A DNA stretch of 64,000 nt from Corynebacterium provencense (GCA_900049755.1 LT160592.1:1340883-1404882); one strand, 5' to 3'. Positions 51,740 to 62,615 are shown, counted from the stretch's first letter. Program-made: numbers and translations. Notes: generated by a model from the sequence alone, not told the origin.

Positions 51740-53778
51740 TCTTCGATGCTACATGCGTCCCTGTGCCCGGCATCCCCGTGCCCGGCGTCCCTGTGCCCGG
51801 CGTCCTGTCTCCGTATCCGGCGCCGGTCACCTGCCGCCCGCAGTCCGTTGGCGATCACCACCACTTCCGCGATCTCGTGGACCAGAACGACCGCGGCGAG
51901 TCCCAGCACCCCGGCCAGGGCGAGCGGGAACAGGATCACGATGATCGCCAGCGCCAGCACGATATTCCCGGTCATGATCCGCCGTCCCCGGCGGGCGTGC
52001 TCCAGTGCCTGCGGGAGCAGCCGGAGGTCACTGCCGGTGAAGGCGATGTCGGCAGATTCGATCGCGGCCGCGGAGCCGCCCGCTCCCATGGCGATGCCGA
52101 CTGTGGCTCCGGCCAGAGCCGGCGCGTCGTTGATTCCGTCACCGACCATGGCGGTCGGCGCCTCTGCGGACAGTTCGGCCACGGCGTCCGCCTTGTCCTG
52201 CGGCAGCTGTCCGGCGTGCACCTCGGTGATCCCCGCTTCGTCTGCCAGGGCCCTGGCTGTCTGTTCGTTGTCTCCGGTGAGCATCACAGTGCGTACTCCG
52301 CGGGCGTGCAGCAGTCGGACAGTTTCGGCCGCCTCCGGCCGAAGCTCGTCGCGGACCCCGACAAGTCCCGTGACCCGCCCGTCGAGCTCGACCACGACCA
52401 CGGTCATGCCGGCCCCTGCCATCGCCTCGGCGTCCCCGGCCATCTCACCCGAACCGAGCCAGCGCCCGTTTCCGACCCTCACCCGGGAGCCCCCGACCCT
52501 GCCCGTCAGGCCGAGCCCGGCGTTCTCGACGATGTCACCGGCGACCGGGATGTCCGGCCCTGCCGCGGCGGTGACCGCCGGGGCGAGCGGGTGGGTACTG
52601 TCGGCTTCCACCGCGGCGGCGAGACTGAGGACCTCCGCCGGGGAGAATCCTTCGACCGTACGGACATCGACGACCACGGGCCTGTTCCGCGTGAGGGTTC
52701 CGGTCTTGTCCAGCGCCACGGTCCGGACGGTACCGAACCTCTCGAAAGCCTCCCCGGAGGTGATGACCACCCCGAAGGTGGACGCCGCACCGACGGCACT
52801 GATCACCGTCACCGGCACGGCGATGGCCAGTGCACAGGGGGACGCCGCGACCAGGACCACCAGTGCTCTCTCGATCCAGATTCCGGGATCTCCGACCAGG
52901 GACCCCACCACCGCGACCAGAGCGGCGACGACCAGGACGAGCGGGACCAGAGGACGGGCGACGGTGTCCGCCAGGCGTGCCCTGCGACCTTTCCTGGCGT
53001 GGGCCTGCTGCACGAGATCCACGATCCTGGTCAGTGAATTGTCCCGGCCGTCCGCCGTCGCGCGGATCCGCAGGGTCGCCGGCCCGTTGACCACGCCGGC
53101 GGTGACCTCGTCACCGGGTCCGACACCCACCGGGACGGACTCCCCCGTCACCGCGGAGGTGTCGACGGCGGACCTTCCCGCGACCACGACACCGTCGGTG
53201 GCCACGCGGTCGCCCGCCGCGACGACGAGCACATCGTCGACGCGGACGTCCGCGGCCGGTACGGTCACCACGGTCCGCCCTCTGACGACACGGACCGTGT
53301 CCGGGACCAGTGCGAGCAGGGCCCGCAGTTTCTCCTTCGCACCACCCATCGCCCGGTCCTCGAGCGCCTCTGACAGGGAGAACAGGAAGGCCAGTGCTGC
53401 TGCTTCACCGACGTGCCCGAGGGCCACGGCACCTGCCGCGGCAATTGTCATCAGCAGTCCCACACCCAGGTGACCGTGCACCAGTCGGCGCAGTGCCCCG
53501 GGAACGAAGGTGGACGCCCCCGCCAGCAGGGCGATCCACTGCAGTACCTGGGACGCCACGGTGAGGTCCGTGTGGCCGAGAAGGTACCCGCAGACCAGCG
53601 CAACGGCACTGACCGCGGACGGCGCCAGGTCGGGGTCCCTCCACCACGCGGGCCGGTTGCCGTCAGGGGCAGGCGCCCCGGCGGTACCGGTGACGCCGGC
53701 AGTACCGGCACTACCGGCAGGGCCTCCGGTGTCCTTCTCTCCACCGCAGTCGTCTGCCCCGCAGCATTCCGCGCTCAT
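51646..53778 (-). CDS. P1B-type metal-transporting ATPase (SPC type)
   Basis: A 710-residue heavy-metal ATPase. The N-terminus has a small Cys cluster (SAECCGADDCGG) instead of a full HMA domain. The A-domain motif is TGES, the phosphorylation motif DKTGTLT, hinge GDGINDAPAL, and TM6 holds SPCALAIAVP. The SPC motif points to the P1B-4 group (Co, Zn, Cd, Fe), and TM8 has HEIAEVVVIANGLR. The tail beyond ~650 has a short repeat (DAGHRDAGHGDAGHRDA) from 15-bp DNA repeats and runs into the LPLAT gene by 94 bp, so the 3' end may be extended. It is coupled to the CmtR-like repressor, its stop overlapping this start by 4 bp, and likely exports Cd/Zn/Co. Confidence 0.9.
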   Translation of the reverse strand: MSAECCGADDCGGEKDTGGPAGSAGTAGVTGTAGAPAPDGNRPAWWRDPDLAPSAVSAVALVCGYLLGHTDLTVASQVLQWIALLAGASTFVPGALRRLVHGHLGVGLLMTIAAAGAVALGHVGEAAALAFLFSLSEALEDRAMGGAKEKLRALLALVPDTVRVVRGRTVVTVPAADVRVDDVLVVAAGDRVATDGVVVAGRSAVDTSAVTGESVPVGVGPGDEVTAGVVNGPATLRIRATADGRDNSLTRIVDLVQQAHARKGRRARLADTVARPLVPLVLVVAALVAVVGSLVGDPGIWIERALVVLVAASPCALAIAVPVTVISAVGAASTFGVVITSGEAFERFGTVRTVALDKTGTLTRNRPVVVDVRTVEGFSPAEVLSLAAAVEADSTHPLAPAVTAAAGPDIPVAGDIVENAGLGLTGRVGGSRVRVGNGRWLGSGEMAGDAEAMAGAGMTVVVVELDGRVTGLVGVRDELRPEAAETVRLLHARGVRTVMLTGDNEQTARALADEAGITEVHAGQLPQDKADAVAELSAEAPTAMVGDGINDAPALAGATVGIAMGAGGSAAAIESADIAFTGSDLRLLPQALEHARRGRRIMTGNIVLALAIIVILFPLALAGVLGLAAVVLVHEIAEVVVIANGLRAAGDRRRIRRQDAGHRDAGHGDAGHRDACSIEECYDAALPPHSGRSAGGNLTRNRRRGVPPSS

Positions 53779-54152
53779 GCCGGGGCCCCGTCCGAGGGGG
53801 TGCAGTCGGCGCAGCAGCCGGGCACGTCACACTCGTCGCTGAGGCATGCGGGCTCACCGTCGTCGACGGCGAGGACGACGTCGACGAGTGCGTTGAGGGC
53901 GGAGCTCAGGTGGGGATCAGCGATCTCGTACCGGGTCCGCCGTCCTTCCGGGACGGCGACGATGATCCCGCAACCGCGCAGGCAGGCGAGGTGGTTCGAG
54001 ACATTGGTCCGCGTCAGGTCGAGGTCCCGTGAGAGCTGGGCCGGGTATCCGGGCTGTTCCAGCAGGCTCAGCAGGATCCGTGACCGCGTGGGGTCAGCCA
54101 TGGCCCGTCCCAGACGGTTCATCACGTCCAGACGGGAAGAAATAGTCAGCAT
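53775..54152 (-). CDS. cmtR: CmtR-like ArsR repressor (Cd/Pb type)
   Basis: A 125-residue ArsR/SmtB regulator closely matching mycobacterial CmtR: MNRLGRAMADPTRSRILLSLL, LTRTNVSNHLACLRGCGI, EGRRTRYEIADPHL. Cys57 and Cys61 (CLRGC), the Cd/Pb ligands of CmtR, are in the same positions; Cys103 replaces the third ligand (Cys102), and a Cys-rich tail (C108, C113, C114, C117) is extra. The ATG at 54152 lies inside its own operator (see next entry), so autoregulation is nearly certain and the mRNA leaderless. It leads the operon with the ATPase. Confidence 0.95.
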   Translation of the reverse strand: MLTISSRLDVMNRLGRAMADPTRSRILLSLLEQPGYPAQLSRDLDLTRTNVSNHLACLRGCGIIVAVPEGRRTRYEIADPHLSSALNALVDVVLAVDDGEPACLSDECDVPGCCADCTPSDGAPA

Positions 54153-54188
54153 GCGCTGACTATACAGCGCATGCTGACCAATTGGCAA
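54146..54188 (-). promoter_or_regulatory. Promoter and perfect 12-bp operator of cmtR
   Basis: TCAGCATGCGCT (54146-54157) and AGCGCATGCTGA (54166-54177) form a perfect inverted repeat with an 8-nt spacer. On the minus strand -35 TTGCCA (54188-54183), 18-bp spacer and -10 TATAGT (54164-54159) lead to a start point at 54152, which is the A of the ATG. The operator thus covers the spacer, the -10 and the start codon. Confidence 0.85.
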
Positions 54189-54191
54189 CGG

Positions 54192-56217
<2,026 letters not shown>

Positions 56218-56233
56218 GGCTGAGTTCCTCACT

Positions 56234-56316
56234 TCCTACGCCGGTGTCAACCGGATCAGGTTCTACGGTCCCGGACACGTCAGTCCGGTCTCAGCCCCTT
56301 TCCCGGGGCACCCGTG
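56234..56316 (-). promoter_or_regulatory. TPP riboswitch (THI element) of thiC
   Basis: On the minus strand the conserved cores GGGGCTGAGA and GAACCTGAT occur with the P1-P5 helices: GGTGCCCCGGG at the start, CCGGACTGACGTGTCCGG in the variable arm, GTAGAACCTGATCCGG and ACCGGCGTAGG at the end. It lies 17-99 bp before the thiC start, close enough to control translation initiation by masking the ribosome-binding site. Confidence 0.93.
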
Positions 56317-56436
56317 TGGTCACACAACGTGTAGCACGCAGGACTGTTGGAGAGCAAAATCACATCACCCCGGAAAGGGTTTTCCCGCTGATCAGATACC
56401 TGGACCGTGCAGGTGGGAGGGCACTACCATGGCCCC

Positions 56437-57648
56437 ATGACAGAACGCCCCAGCAAAAAACACCCCCGTTCCCTGTCTTTCGAGACGCAGAGCGTGCACG
56501 CCGGCAACTCGGTCGACCCCGGTACCGGGGCGATCCGTACACCACTGGTCCTGGCGAACTCCTACGCTCTGCCGGAGGACCCCTCGGAGGTGTCCTGGTC
56601 CGGTACCGAAGTCCCGCTGTACACCCGCAACTCCGGTGTCAACCAGATCGCCCTGCAGAAGAAGCTCGCGGTACTCGAGGGCGGGGAGGACGCCGTCGTC
56701 CTCGCCTCCGGTGTGGCGGCCCTGCACTCGGTGTTCTTCACCTTCCTGCGCTCCGGCGACCACATCGTCGTCGCCGACGTGACCTATGAGGCCACCTGGC
56801 GGTTGTTCGCCGAGATCCTGCCACAGAAGTACGGGATCAGAGCCACGTTCGTCGACGCCTCCGACCTTTCCGCGGTGGAGGCGGCGGTCACCCCGGAGAC
56901 AAAGCTCATCCATGTCGAGACGATCGGCAACCCGACCACGAAAGTCACCGACATCCGGGCGGTCGCGGACATCGCCCACCGCTCCGGTGCCCTGCTGAGC
57001 GTGGACTCCACCTTCACCCCGCCACCGTTGTACCGGCCGTTGGCCGACGGCGCGGACCTGGTGGTCCACTCGCTGACGAAGTACATCAACGGGCACGGGG
57101 ACGCCATGGGCGGCGCCGTCATCGGTGCCCGGGAGCTGATCGACCGGATCAAGGCCGATGCGATGGTCGACGTCGGCGGCGTGATCTCGCCCACCAATGC
57201 GTGGCTGATCATGCGGGGTTCGGTCACCCTGCCGCTGCGGATCAGGCAGCATGTGGCCTCTGCCGCCCGGATCGCCGAGTTCCTGGAGGCCGATCCCCGC
57301 ATCGCCTATGTCGCCTACCCGGGACTGGAGTCCCATCCACAGCATGAGCTGGCGGAACGGCAGTTCGGGGGACGCGGTTACGGCGCCGTGCTGGCGTTCG
57401 CCCTCGACGGTGACCCGGACCTGCAGAACAGGTTCGTGGCGAACCTCGAGGTCATCACCAGTGCGGTCTCGTTGGGCCATGACGAGTCCCTCATCGTGCA
57501 CGTCGGTACGTCAGGCCCGAGAGTGGCCGCGTACCCGGAGGGCTTCCGGACCCTCGGCCATCTCCGGCTCTCGGTGGGCCTGGAGAACGTCGATGATCTG
57601 CTGGCCGACATCGCAGCCGCCCTCGACGCCGTCCTTCCCCGGGCGTAG
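56437..57648 (+). CDS. Transsulfuration-type PLP enzyme (cystathionine gamma-synthase/lyase or methionine gamma-lyase family)
   Basis: A 403-residue Cys/Met-metabolism PLP enzyme. The conserved blocks are ETQSVHAGN, YTRNSGVNQ, VVLASGVAALHS, VETIGNPTTKVTDI, the active-site lysine in HSLTKYINGHGD and the C-terminal LRLSVGLENVDDL. The overall pattern best fits gamma-lyases/gamma-synthases (cystathionine gamma-synthase, gamma-lyase, methionine gamma-lyase); the exact reaction cannot be told. ATG 56437 follows a GGGAGG at 56415; an in-frame GTG upstream exists. Placement between the thiC riboswitch and a metal-resistance operon gives no functional context. Confidence 0.9.
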   Translation: MTERPSKKHPRSLSFETQSVHAGNSVDPGTGAIRTPLVLANSYALPEDPSEVSWSGTEVPLYTRNSGVNQIALQKKLAVLEGGEDAVVLASGVAALHSVFFTFLRSGDHIVVADVTYEATWRLFAEILPQKYGIRATFVDASDLSAVEAAVTPETKLIHVETIGNPTTKVTDIRAVADIAHRSGALLSVDSTFTPPPLYRPLADGADLVVHSLTKYINGHGDAMGGAVIGARELIDRIKADAMVDVGGVISPTNAWLIMRGSVTLPLRIRQHVASAARIAEFLEADPRIAYVAYPGLESHPQHELAERQFGGRGYGAVLAFALDGDPDLQNRFVANLEVITSAVSLGHDESLIVHVGTSGPRVAAYPEGFRTLGHLRLSVGLENVDDLLADIAAALDAVLPRA

Positions 57649-57735
57649 TTTTCCGGCGAAAGGCTCCCCGGCCGCATCCGGGTCCCGGCCCCTCCCCTGC
57701 GGCCCGGTGCCGCCCCTGCGTCCCGGTGCCGCCCC

Positions 57736-57785
57736 TTGCCCCCCGTCACCGTCAGGCTTAGTATCTGCGTATGCATGAAGATACT
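57736..57785 (+). promoter_or_regulatory. Promoter and operator of the arsR-ATPase operon
   Basis: TTGCCC (57736-57741), 17 bp, TAGTAT (57759-57764), start point at the A of the ATG at 57771 (leaderless). AGTATCT (57760-57766) and AGATACT (57779-57785) form a perfect 7-bp inverted repeat over the -10 and the start codon, matching the autoregulation pattern of ArsR repressors. The 120 bp between the upstream PLP gene and this site hold nothing else. Confidence 0.75.
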
Positions 57786-58172
57786 GAGAAGTGCACGCTC
57801 AACGCCGACAGCCAGTACGCGGACTTCGCCGCCGAAGTGTTCTCCCTGCTGGCGGACGCCACCCGCGTACGGATCATCCTCGCCCTGCGTGCCGGCGAAA
57901 AGTCTGTCGGCGAACTCGCCGAAGCAGTCGGAAAATCCCCGACGGCGGTCTCCCAGCACCTGGCGAAACTGCGCTGGGGCAGAATCGTCGAGCCCCGCCA
58001 GGACGGAAACCGCGTCTACTACCGTCTCATCGACGAACACGCCCGCGAGCTGGTGACACACGCGGTGTTCCAGGCCGAACACGTCGTCAACGGCGTACCC
58101 CGCCACCACCGGACCGGGGAAGGCACCTACACCACCGACACCGGCGCTGCCACCGGACAGCAGGACGACTGA
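57771..58172 (+). CDS. ArsR-family metalloregulator (NmtR/KmtR-like)
   Basis: A 133-residue ArsR/SmtB repressor. The winged helix is LLADATRVRIILALRAGEKSVGELAEAVGKSPTAVSQHLAKLRWGRIVEPRQDGNRVYYRL. The C-terminus has VTHAVFQAEHVVNGVPRHHRTGEG, rich in His, like the alpha5 and tail sites of Ni/Co sensors NmtR and KmtR; an N-terminal MHEDTEKC adds His/Cys. No Cys pair in alpha3, so Ni/Co/Zn rather than Cd/Pb sensing is likely. Its stop overlaps the ATPase start (TGATG). Confidence 0.88.
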   Translation: MHEDTEKCTLNADSQYADFAAEVFSLLADATRVRIILALRAGEKSVGELAEAVGKSPTAVSQHLAKLRWGRIVEPRQDGNRVYYRLIDEHARELVTHAVFQAEHVVNGVPRHHRTGEGTYTTDTGAATGQQDD

Positions 58173-60058
58173 TGTCCACCACCGCGGACGCCGGGACAGG
58201 GCGTCCTCCCGAGGTGCAGCGGCCCCTGTGGCAGAGAATCGACCGTACCGACCTGGCCCGGACAGTCTTCCTCGCCGCCTGCTCCGTCGCAGTCGCACTC
58301 GGAGCGACCTGGCCCTGGGACCGCCTCCCCGTGATCGCCGTCGTCGGACTCGTCGCCGGATGCTGGCCGATCCTCACCGAAGCCGTCCGGGACGCGGTCA
58401 ACCGGCGCATGAGCATGGAACTGTCCATGCTCATCGCGATCATCGCCGCGGCCGCCATCGGCGAATGGACCACAGCACTGGTCATCACCACATTCGTCCT
58501 CGCCGCGGAGATCCTCGAAGACCTTTCGATGGACCGCGGCCGCGGTGCCCTGACAGACCTGATGACATTCCTGCCGGACACCGTCCGGGTCCGTGGCGCC
58601 GGCGCGACAGTCACGACCGTCCCCCGCGACCAGGTGAGACCCGGACAGACAGTCGTGGTGCCGCCGGGAGGACGCATCCCCGTGGACGGCACCGTCACCG
58701 CCGGCCACTCCACCGTCGACCAGTCCCGGATCACCGGAGAATCCCTGCCCGTCGACGTCACCGTGGACGACACCGTCTTCGCCGGCTCCGTCAACCAGGT
58801 CGGAGCCGTGGAGATCCGTGCCGACCGGGTGGGGGCGGACTCCTCCTACGGACGGATCATGGAGGCCGTCCGACTGGCGCAGTCCAGCGAACCACCCGTA
58901 CAACGGCTGGCCGACAGGCTTGCGGCATGGCTCGTCTACCTCGCTCTGGGCGGAGCCCTCGTCACCTACCTGCTCACCCGGGATCTCACGGCGACGATCT
59001 CGGTCATCGTCGTCGCCGGCGCATGCGGTATCGCCGCAGGAACCCCCCTGGCGGTGCTGGCCGCCATCGCACGCATCGCCCGCGCCGGAGCATTCGTCAA
59101 GGACGGGGCCCACCTTGAGGCACTGTCGACCGTGGACACGGTCGTCTTCGACAAGACGGGAACCCTCACCACCGGACGCCCGACCGTCACACGTGTCATC
59201 ACCGTCCCCGGAGGCCCCGACGAGGACGCCCTGCTCTCCTACGCCGCGGCAGCAGAAAACTACTCCGAGCACCCCCTGGGCCGGGCCGTCGTCGCCCACG
59301 CACAGACACTCGGCCTACCGGTGGAGGCGTCGCAGAACTTCACCTACTCACCCGGACTGGGAGTGTCCGCGGAAGTCGGAGGACGGCAGGTCACCGCTGG
59401 GAACACGGCATTCGTCCCCGGGGCCCCGGCGTCCTTCCCCGACGAGGTCGCCACCGCGGTACACATCGGCGTCGACGGCAGGTACGCCGGTTCTGTACTG
59501 CTCGCCGACGAAATCAGGCCGACCTCCTCCCGGGCTGTCGCCGACCTGCACGACGAGGGCGTGCGCACCATCATGATCACCGGCGACTCCGCCGGGACGG
59601 CCCTCGCTGTCGGCAGGGCGGTGGGCGTCACCGACGTTCGCGCCGACCTGCTCCCCGAGGACAAGACCACTGTGATCGACCGCGAACGGGCCGCAGGCCA
59701 CCGGCTGGTGATGGTCGGCGACGGGGTCAATGACGCCCCGGCGCTGGCGAAAGCTGACGTGGGAATCGCCATGGGAGGGGGAACAGACATCGCCCGGGAA
59801 AGCTCCGACGTCATTCTCGTCAGCTCCGACCCCCGCGATCTGGTCACCACCCTGCGCACGGCCCGGCGGGCACGCCGGATCGTGACGTTCAACTTCATCG
59901 GGACCGTGACTGTCGACCTGGCAGGAATCGTACTGGCGGCATCCGGACTGCTCAGTCCGGTGGTCGCCGCCTTCGTCCATGTCGGGTCGGAGACGGCGTT
60001 CATCCTCAACTCTGCGCGGCTGATACCCGGGCGGCAGCGTCGAACTCCTCCGCGGTGA
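58172..60058 (+). CDS. P1B-type heavy-metal ATPase with altered TM6 motif
   Basis: A 628-residue P-type ATPase lacking an HMA domain. A-domain TGES, phosphorylation site FDKTGTLTTG, hinge MVGDGVNDAPALAKADVGIAMGGGTDIA and about six to eight helices are intact. The TM6 segment reads VVAGACGIAAGTPLAVL instead of the usual CPC, SPC or TPC: the position of the conserved Pro holds Cys-Gly with no Pro between, so the metal-site geometry differs. The neighbouring His-rich ArsR suggests Ni/Co/Zn. The 3' end overlaps the amidase gene on the opposite strand by 53 bp. Confidence 0.9.
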   Translation: MSTTADAGTGRPPEVQRPLWQRIDRTDLARTVFLAACSVAVALGATWPWDRLPVIAVVGLVAGCWPILTEAVRDAVNRRMSMELSMLIAIIAAAAIGEWTTALVITTFVLAAEILEDLSMDRGRGALTDLMTFLPDTVRVRGAGATVTTVPRDQVRPGQTVVVPPGGRIPVDGTVTAGHSTVDQSRITGESLPVDVTVDDTVFAGSVNQVGAVEIRADRVGADSSYGRIMEAVRLAQSSEPPVQRLADRLAAWLVYLALGGALVTYLLTRDLTATISVIVVAGACGIAAGTPLAVLAAIARIARAGAFVKDGAHLEALSTVDTVVFDKTGTLTTGRPTVTRVITVPGGPDEDALLSYAAAAENYSEHPLGRAVVAHAQTLGLPVEASQNFTYSPGLGVSAEVGGRQVTAGNTAFVPGAPASFPDEVATAVHIGVDGRYAGSVLLADEIRPTSSRAVADLHDEGVRTIMITGDSAGTALAVGRAVGVTDVRADLLPEDKTTVIDRERAAGHRLVMVGDGVNDAPALAKADVGIAMGGGTDIARESSDVILVSSDPRDLVTTLRTARRARRIVTFNFIGTVTVDLAGIVLAASGLLSPVVAAFVHVGSETAFILNSARLIPGRQRRTPPR

Positions 60059-60986
60059 GGGGCAGTCCCTCCAGCTCCGGTTCCCGGAACTTCCCGTCAG
60101 TCAGGAGATCTTCGTAGAGTCTCCGGTACAGGGCGGGCCGGAAGTCGGTCGCTCCGTCGATCAGCGGGTTCGGTTCGAACTTCTCCCGCGTGGCCAGGCT
60201 GAGGTCGATCACAGCGCTGTACATCCTGTTCTCGATCGCCCGGGGATCGGTGAACGGCAGGCCGGTGTAGTACTCGGTGTCCCAGAACCGGGTAGTGGGC
60301 CCTATGATGCTCGACCCGCCCCAGAAGACGTTGCGGAGGTCGGTGCCGGCCAGATTCGCGGAGACGATGTAGATCTGGTTGGTGATCACCCCCGCCTCCA
60401 GTGTGGTGGACCCGAGGGCTGTTCCGTGGCATTTCGCCAGGGCAGTGCAGTTGACGTACAGGCGGCACCCTTTCGCTGCGTAGTAGCGCATCAGCTCCGG
60501 GAAACAGTAGGAGTCGTAGCAGATTCCCAGACCGACCGGACCCCACGGAGTGTCGAACATGAAGGGTGAGTCCCCCCTGGTGGCCCAGTTCGGTTCAGGT
60601 GAGGGCAGATGTATCTTGCGGTAGGAACCGATGATCCCCTCCGGGCCGCAGACGCAGGCGGAATTGTAGATCGTGTCGGGTTCCCCGGCGTCTCTCTCCG
60701 GCAACCCGAATGCGACGAACACCCCCAGCTCCGCGCTCTTCTCCGCGATCACCCGGGAACTGGGCCCGGGGACTGTCTCAGCGAGGAGAGTCTGCATCTT
60801 CCCGGCTTTCGGTTTGTCCGCTTCATCGTCGTATCCGGTGAGCGCCATCTCCGGGAAGACGACCAGACCGGACCCCTCAGCCGCGGCGGCCTCAATGTAT
60901 CCGAGCATGCGGTTCAGATTGCGTTCCTTGTCCCCCCACTTCGCGTTGAACGACACTGTCGACACTCTCATGATGTCCTTGTCCAT
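60006..60986 (-). CDS. Carbon-nitrogen hydrolase (nitrilase superfamily)
   Basis: A 326-residue member of the nitrilase/amidase/omega-amidase superfamily. The catalytic triad is visible: Glu46 in VFPEMAL, Lys in SYRKIHLP, and Cys in LGICYDSYCFPE. Substrate class (aliphatic amide, nitrile or beta-ureido acid) is not certain; NFATRG-like WATRGDSPFMF segments recall omega-amidase or N-carbamoyl-type enzymes. GGAGGAAG lies before ATG 60986. It converges and overlaps with the ATPase gene downstream. Confidence 0.88.
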   Translation of the reverse strand: MDKDIMRVSTVSFNAKWGDKERNLNRMLGYIEAAAAEGSGLVVFPEMALTGYDDEADKPKAGKMQTLLAETVPGPSSRVIAEKSAELGVFVAFGLPERDAGEPDTIYNSACVCGPEGIIGSYRKIHLPSPEPNWATRGDSPFMFDTPWGPVGLGICYDSYCFPELMRYYAAKGCRLYVNCTALAKCHGTALGSTTLEAGVITNQIYIVSANLAGTDLRNVFWGGSSIIGPTTRFWDTEYYTGLPFTDPRAIENRMYSAVIDLSLATREKFEPNPLIDGATDFRPALYRRLYEDLLTDGKFREPELEGLPLTAEEFDAAARVSAAQS

Positions 60987-61164
60987 GGCTGCTTCCTCCG
61001 GACCTGCCCGGCATCGGGAACGGTACTGTCCTGATGGTCGGTCCGCCGCGTTGCCGTGCAGGGTCGTCGACGTCACCGGACGGTAAAACCTCTCTGCGCG
61101 GCCCTGCCCCGGGGCAGGGGGCAAGAAGTTGCCGTCGGTGTTTCCGCCGCATCGGCGCCGACTG

Positions 61165-61815
61165 TCACCCGTCTGCGTCATCTGACCCGTCGGGGGCACC
61201 GGGGACACCGCCGAGGACGCCGAGAACCCCGGGGAAGGTCCTGAACCCGTCGGAGGAGAGAAAATGCCCGCCGCCGGGCACCACCCGGGCACGGACACCG
61301 AGCTGTACGGCCAAACGGTCCGTCAACGCAGGGGGCACCAGGGGATCGTCATCCGACCGGAGCACCACCGTACGGTCGATGTGGTCGGCAAGACCGGTGA
61401 CGTCCTCCCCCACCCCGATGAAGTCATCCAGTTCCGGTAACGCGGGCAGCCGGTCAATGAATCCTGCGACGAGTACCAGCGAACCCAGCCTCCAGGAACC
61501 GGACCGTCCCTTCAGTTCCTCCGTTTCCTCCAGCGTCTTCAGATGCCGCAGGGTTGCCAGGCAGCCGAGACTGTGGGCGACAACCGCGGTGCCGGCATCG
61601 GGAACACCGACCGTCCGGCGCAGGGCGTCCTTCCAGGCACCGGGGTCAGGGTTGCGCGGGTCCGGCAGGGCAGGAACCTCACAGGGGACGCCGGTAGATT
61701 CCAGCTGGTCGGAGAGCCAACGGAACCAGTGGTCGTCCGGCGAGGCGGAGTACCCGTGGATGACGGCCACTCGGCGGGGCACAGTAGGTGATGAACGGGT
61801 CGAATGCACTTCCAC
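61165..61815 (-). CDS. RBBP9/YdeN-like alpha/beta hydrolase
   Basis: A 216-residue serine hydrolase of the RBBP9/YdeN family. The nucleophile elbow is AHSLG (Ser82), the N-terminal strand-loop RVAVIHGYSASPDDHWFRWL is family-typical, and the late Asp/His pair is in SDDDPLVPP and GGGHFLSSDGF. Its biological substrate is unknown. GTG 61815 is chosen as the first start upstream of the strand. It is divergent from the MerR gene, sharing the 66-bp promoter region. Confidence 0.82.
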   Translation of the reverse strand: MEVHSTRSSPTVPRRVAVIHGYSASPDDHWFRWLSDQLESTGVPCEVPALPDPRNPDPGAWKDALRRTVGVPDAGTAVVAHSLGCLATLRHLKTLEETEELKGRSGSWRLGSLVLVAGFIDRLPALPELDDFIGVGEDVTGLADHIDRTVVLRSDDDPLVPPALTDRLAVQLGVRARVVPGGGHFLSSDGFRTFPGVLGVLGGVPGAPDGSDDADG

Positions 61816-61833
61816 GGGACCGGATGATAGAGG

Positions 61834-61855
61834 TTGACGCCGACGTGAAGGTCAA
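61834..61855. promoter_or_regulatory. Candidate MerR operator upstream of the small MerR gene
   Basis: TTGAC (61834-61838) and GTCAA (61851-61855) form an inverted repeat 12 nt apart, 27-48 bp before the merR start. TTGACG could also be the -35 of the merR promoter. Confidence 0.4.
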
Positions 61856-61881
61856 GCCGAACCACAGTGAGGGAGTTGACG

Positions 61882-62259
61882 ATGCTGATCAGGGAACTGG
61901 CGGAGCGAACCGGGGTCAGTCCGCGGGCGCTGCGCCACTACGAGGACACCGGCCTGCTGACTCCCGGGAGAAGCTCCGGCGGCTACCGCCTGTTCACCGA
62001 AGACGACGTGGTGAGGGTCCGCCAGATCCGGAGGATGATCGACGCAGGTATGGGAACAACGCAGATCCGCCGCTACATCGACTGCGCCCGGAACGGGGAC
62101 CACGGCTTCCAGCTGGACATGTGCCCGGACCTGCGGGCGGAACTCGATGAACTCGCAGTGCGGTTGTCTGAGGCCCGGCAGGCGATCCAGGCGAAACAGC
62201 AGAACCTCCGGGCGCTGACGGCGTCATCACCTGAACGGCTCCCCGGCAGTCCCTGCTGA
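61882..62259 (+). CDS. MerR-family transcriptional regulator (short)
   Basis: A 125-residue MerR regulator: LIRELAERTGVSPRALRHYEDTGLLTPGRSSGGYRLF is the helix-turn-helix, followed by the wing and a coiled coil (ELAVRLSEARQAIQAKQQNL). There is only one Cys in the effector region (MCPDLR) plus one near the wing (IDCARN) and one terminal, not a metal cluster. GGGAG precedes ATG 61882 by 6 nt. It may control the adjacent hydrolase gene or the lost methyltransferase downstream. Confidence 0.9.
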   Translation: MLIRELAERTGVSPRALRHYEDTGLLTPGRSSGGYRLFTEDDVVRVRQIRRMIDAGMGTTQIRRYIDCARNGDHGFQLDMCPDLRAELDELAVRLSEARQAIQAKQQNLRALTASSPERLPGSPC

Positions 62260-62260
62260 A

Positions 62261-62615
62261 CGGGCAGCGAGGCAGTACCGCCCGGCTGTCAGCGGTTCTC
62301 TTCGTCGCGAAGGTGTCCCCGGCCGAACGGGGTTCCTTCTGCCCGGATGGCCCCGGGGTCCGCTTCCGTCCCGGGCGGGCGGAGGAACTCGGCGTCAGCG
62401 ACAACTCGCTCGGCGGTGTGCTCGCCTGGTACTCACTCATCCACACCGGCCCGATGCTCGAGACCTTCGATCATGCGGTCACCACGGCCTGGTACTGGCC
62501 GGTGGACATGCTCCGGGGGAAGGTCGAGGCAGCCGGGTTCGCTGTCACGCACGTGGAGAGCCGGTCGGAACCCGGATCGCGTGCACACGGGGCGATCACG
62601 GCAGTGCTGTCCTGA
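62261..62615 (+). pseudogene. SAM-dependent methyltransferase remnant
   Basis: A fragment of a class I methyltransferase related to UbiE/MenG-like small-molecule enzymes. It preserves PGVRFRPGRAEEL, DNSLGGVLAWYSLIHTGP and the end DHAVTTAWYWPVDMLRGKVEAAGF..., but motif I with the Gly-rich loop is absent and about 60 residues are missing between IHTGP and METFDH. It cannot bind SAM normally. It lies between the MerR gene and the IS element, so the loss may be linked to IS-mediated rearrangement. Confidence 0.7.

Noticed and set aside
51746..53473. 575-residue plus frame opposite the metal ATPase gene
   Set aside because: Ser/Thr/Ala/Arg-rich shadow with no motifs.
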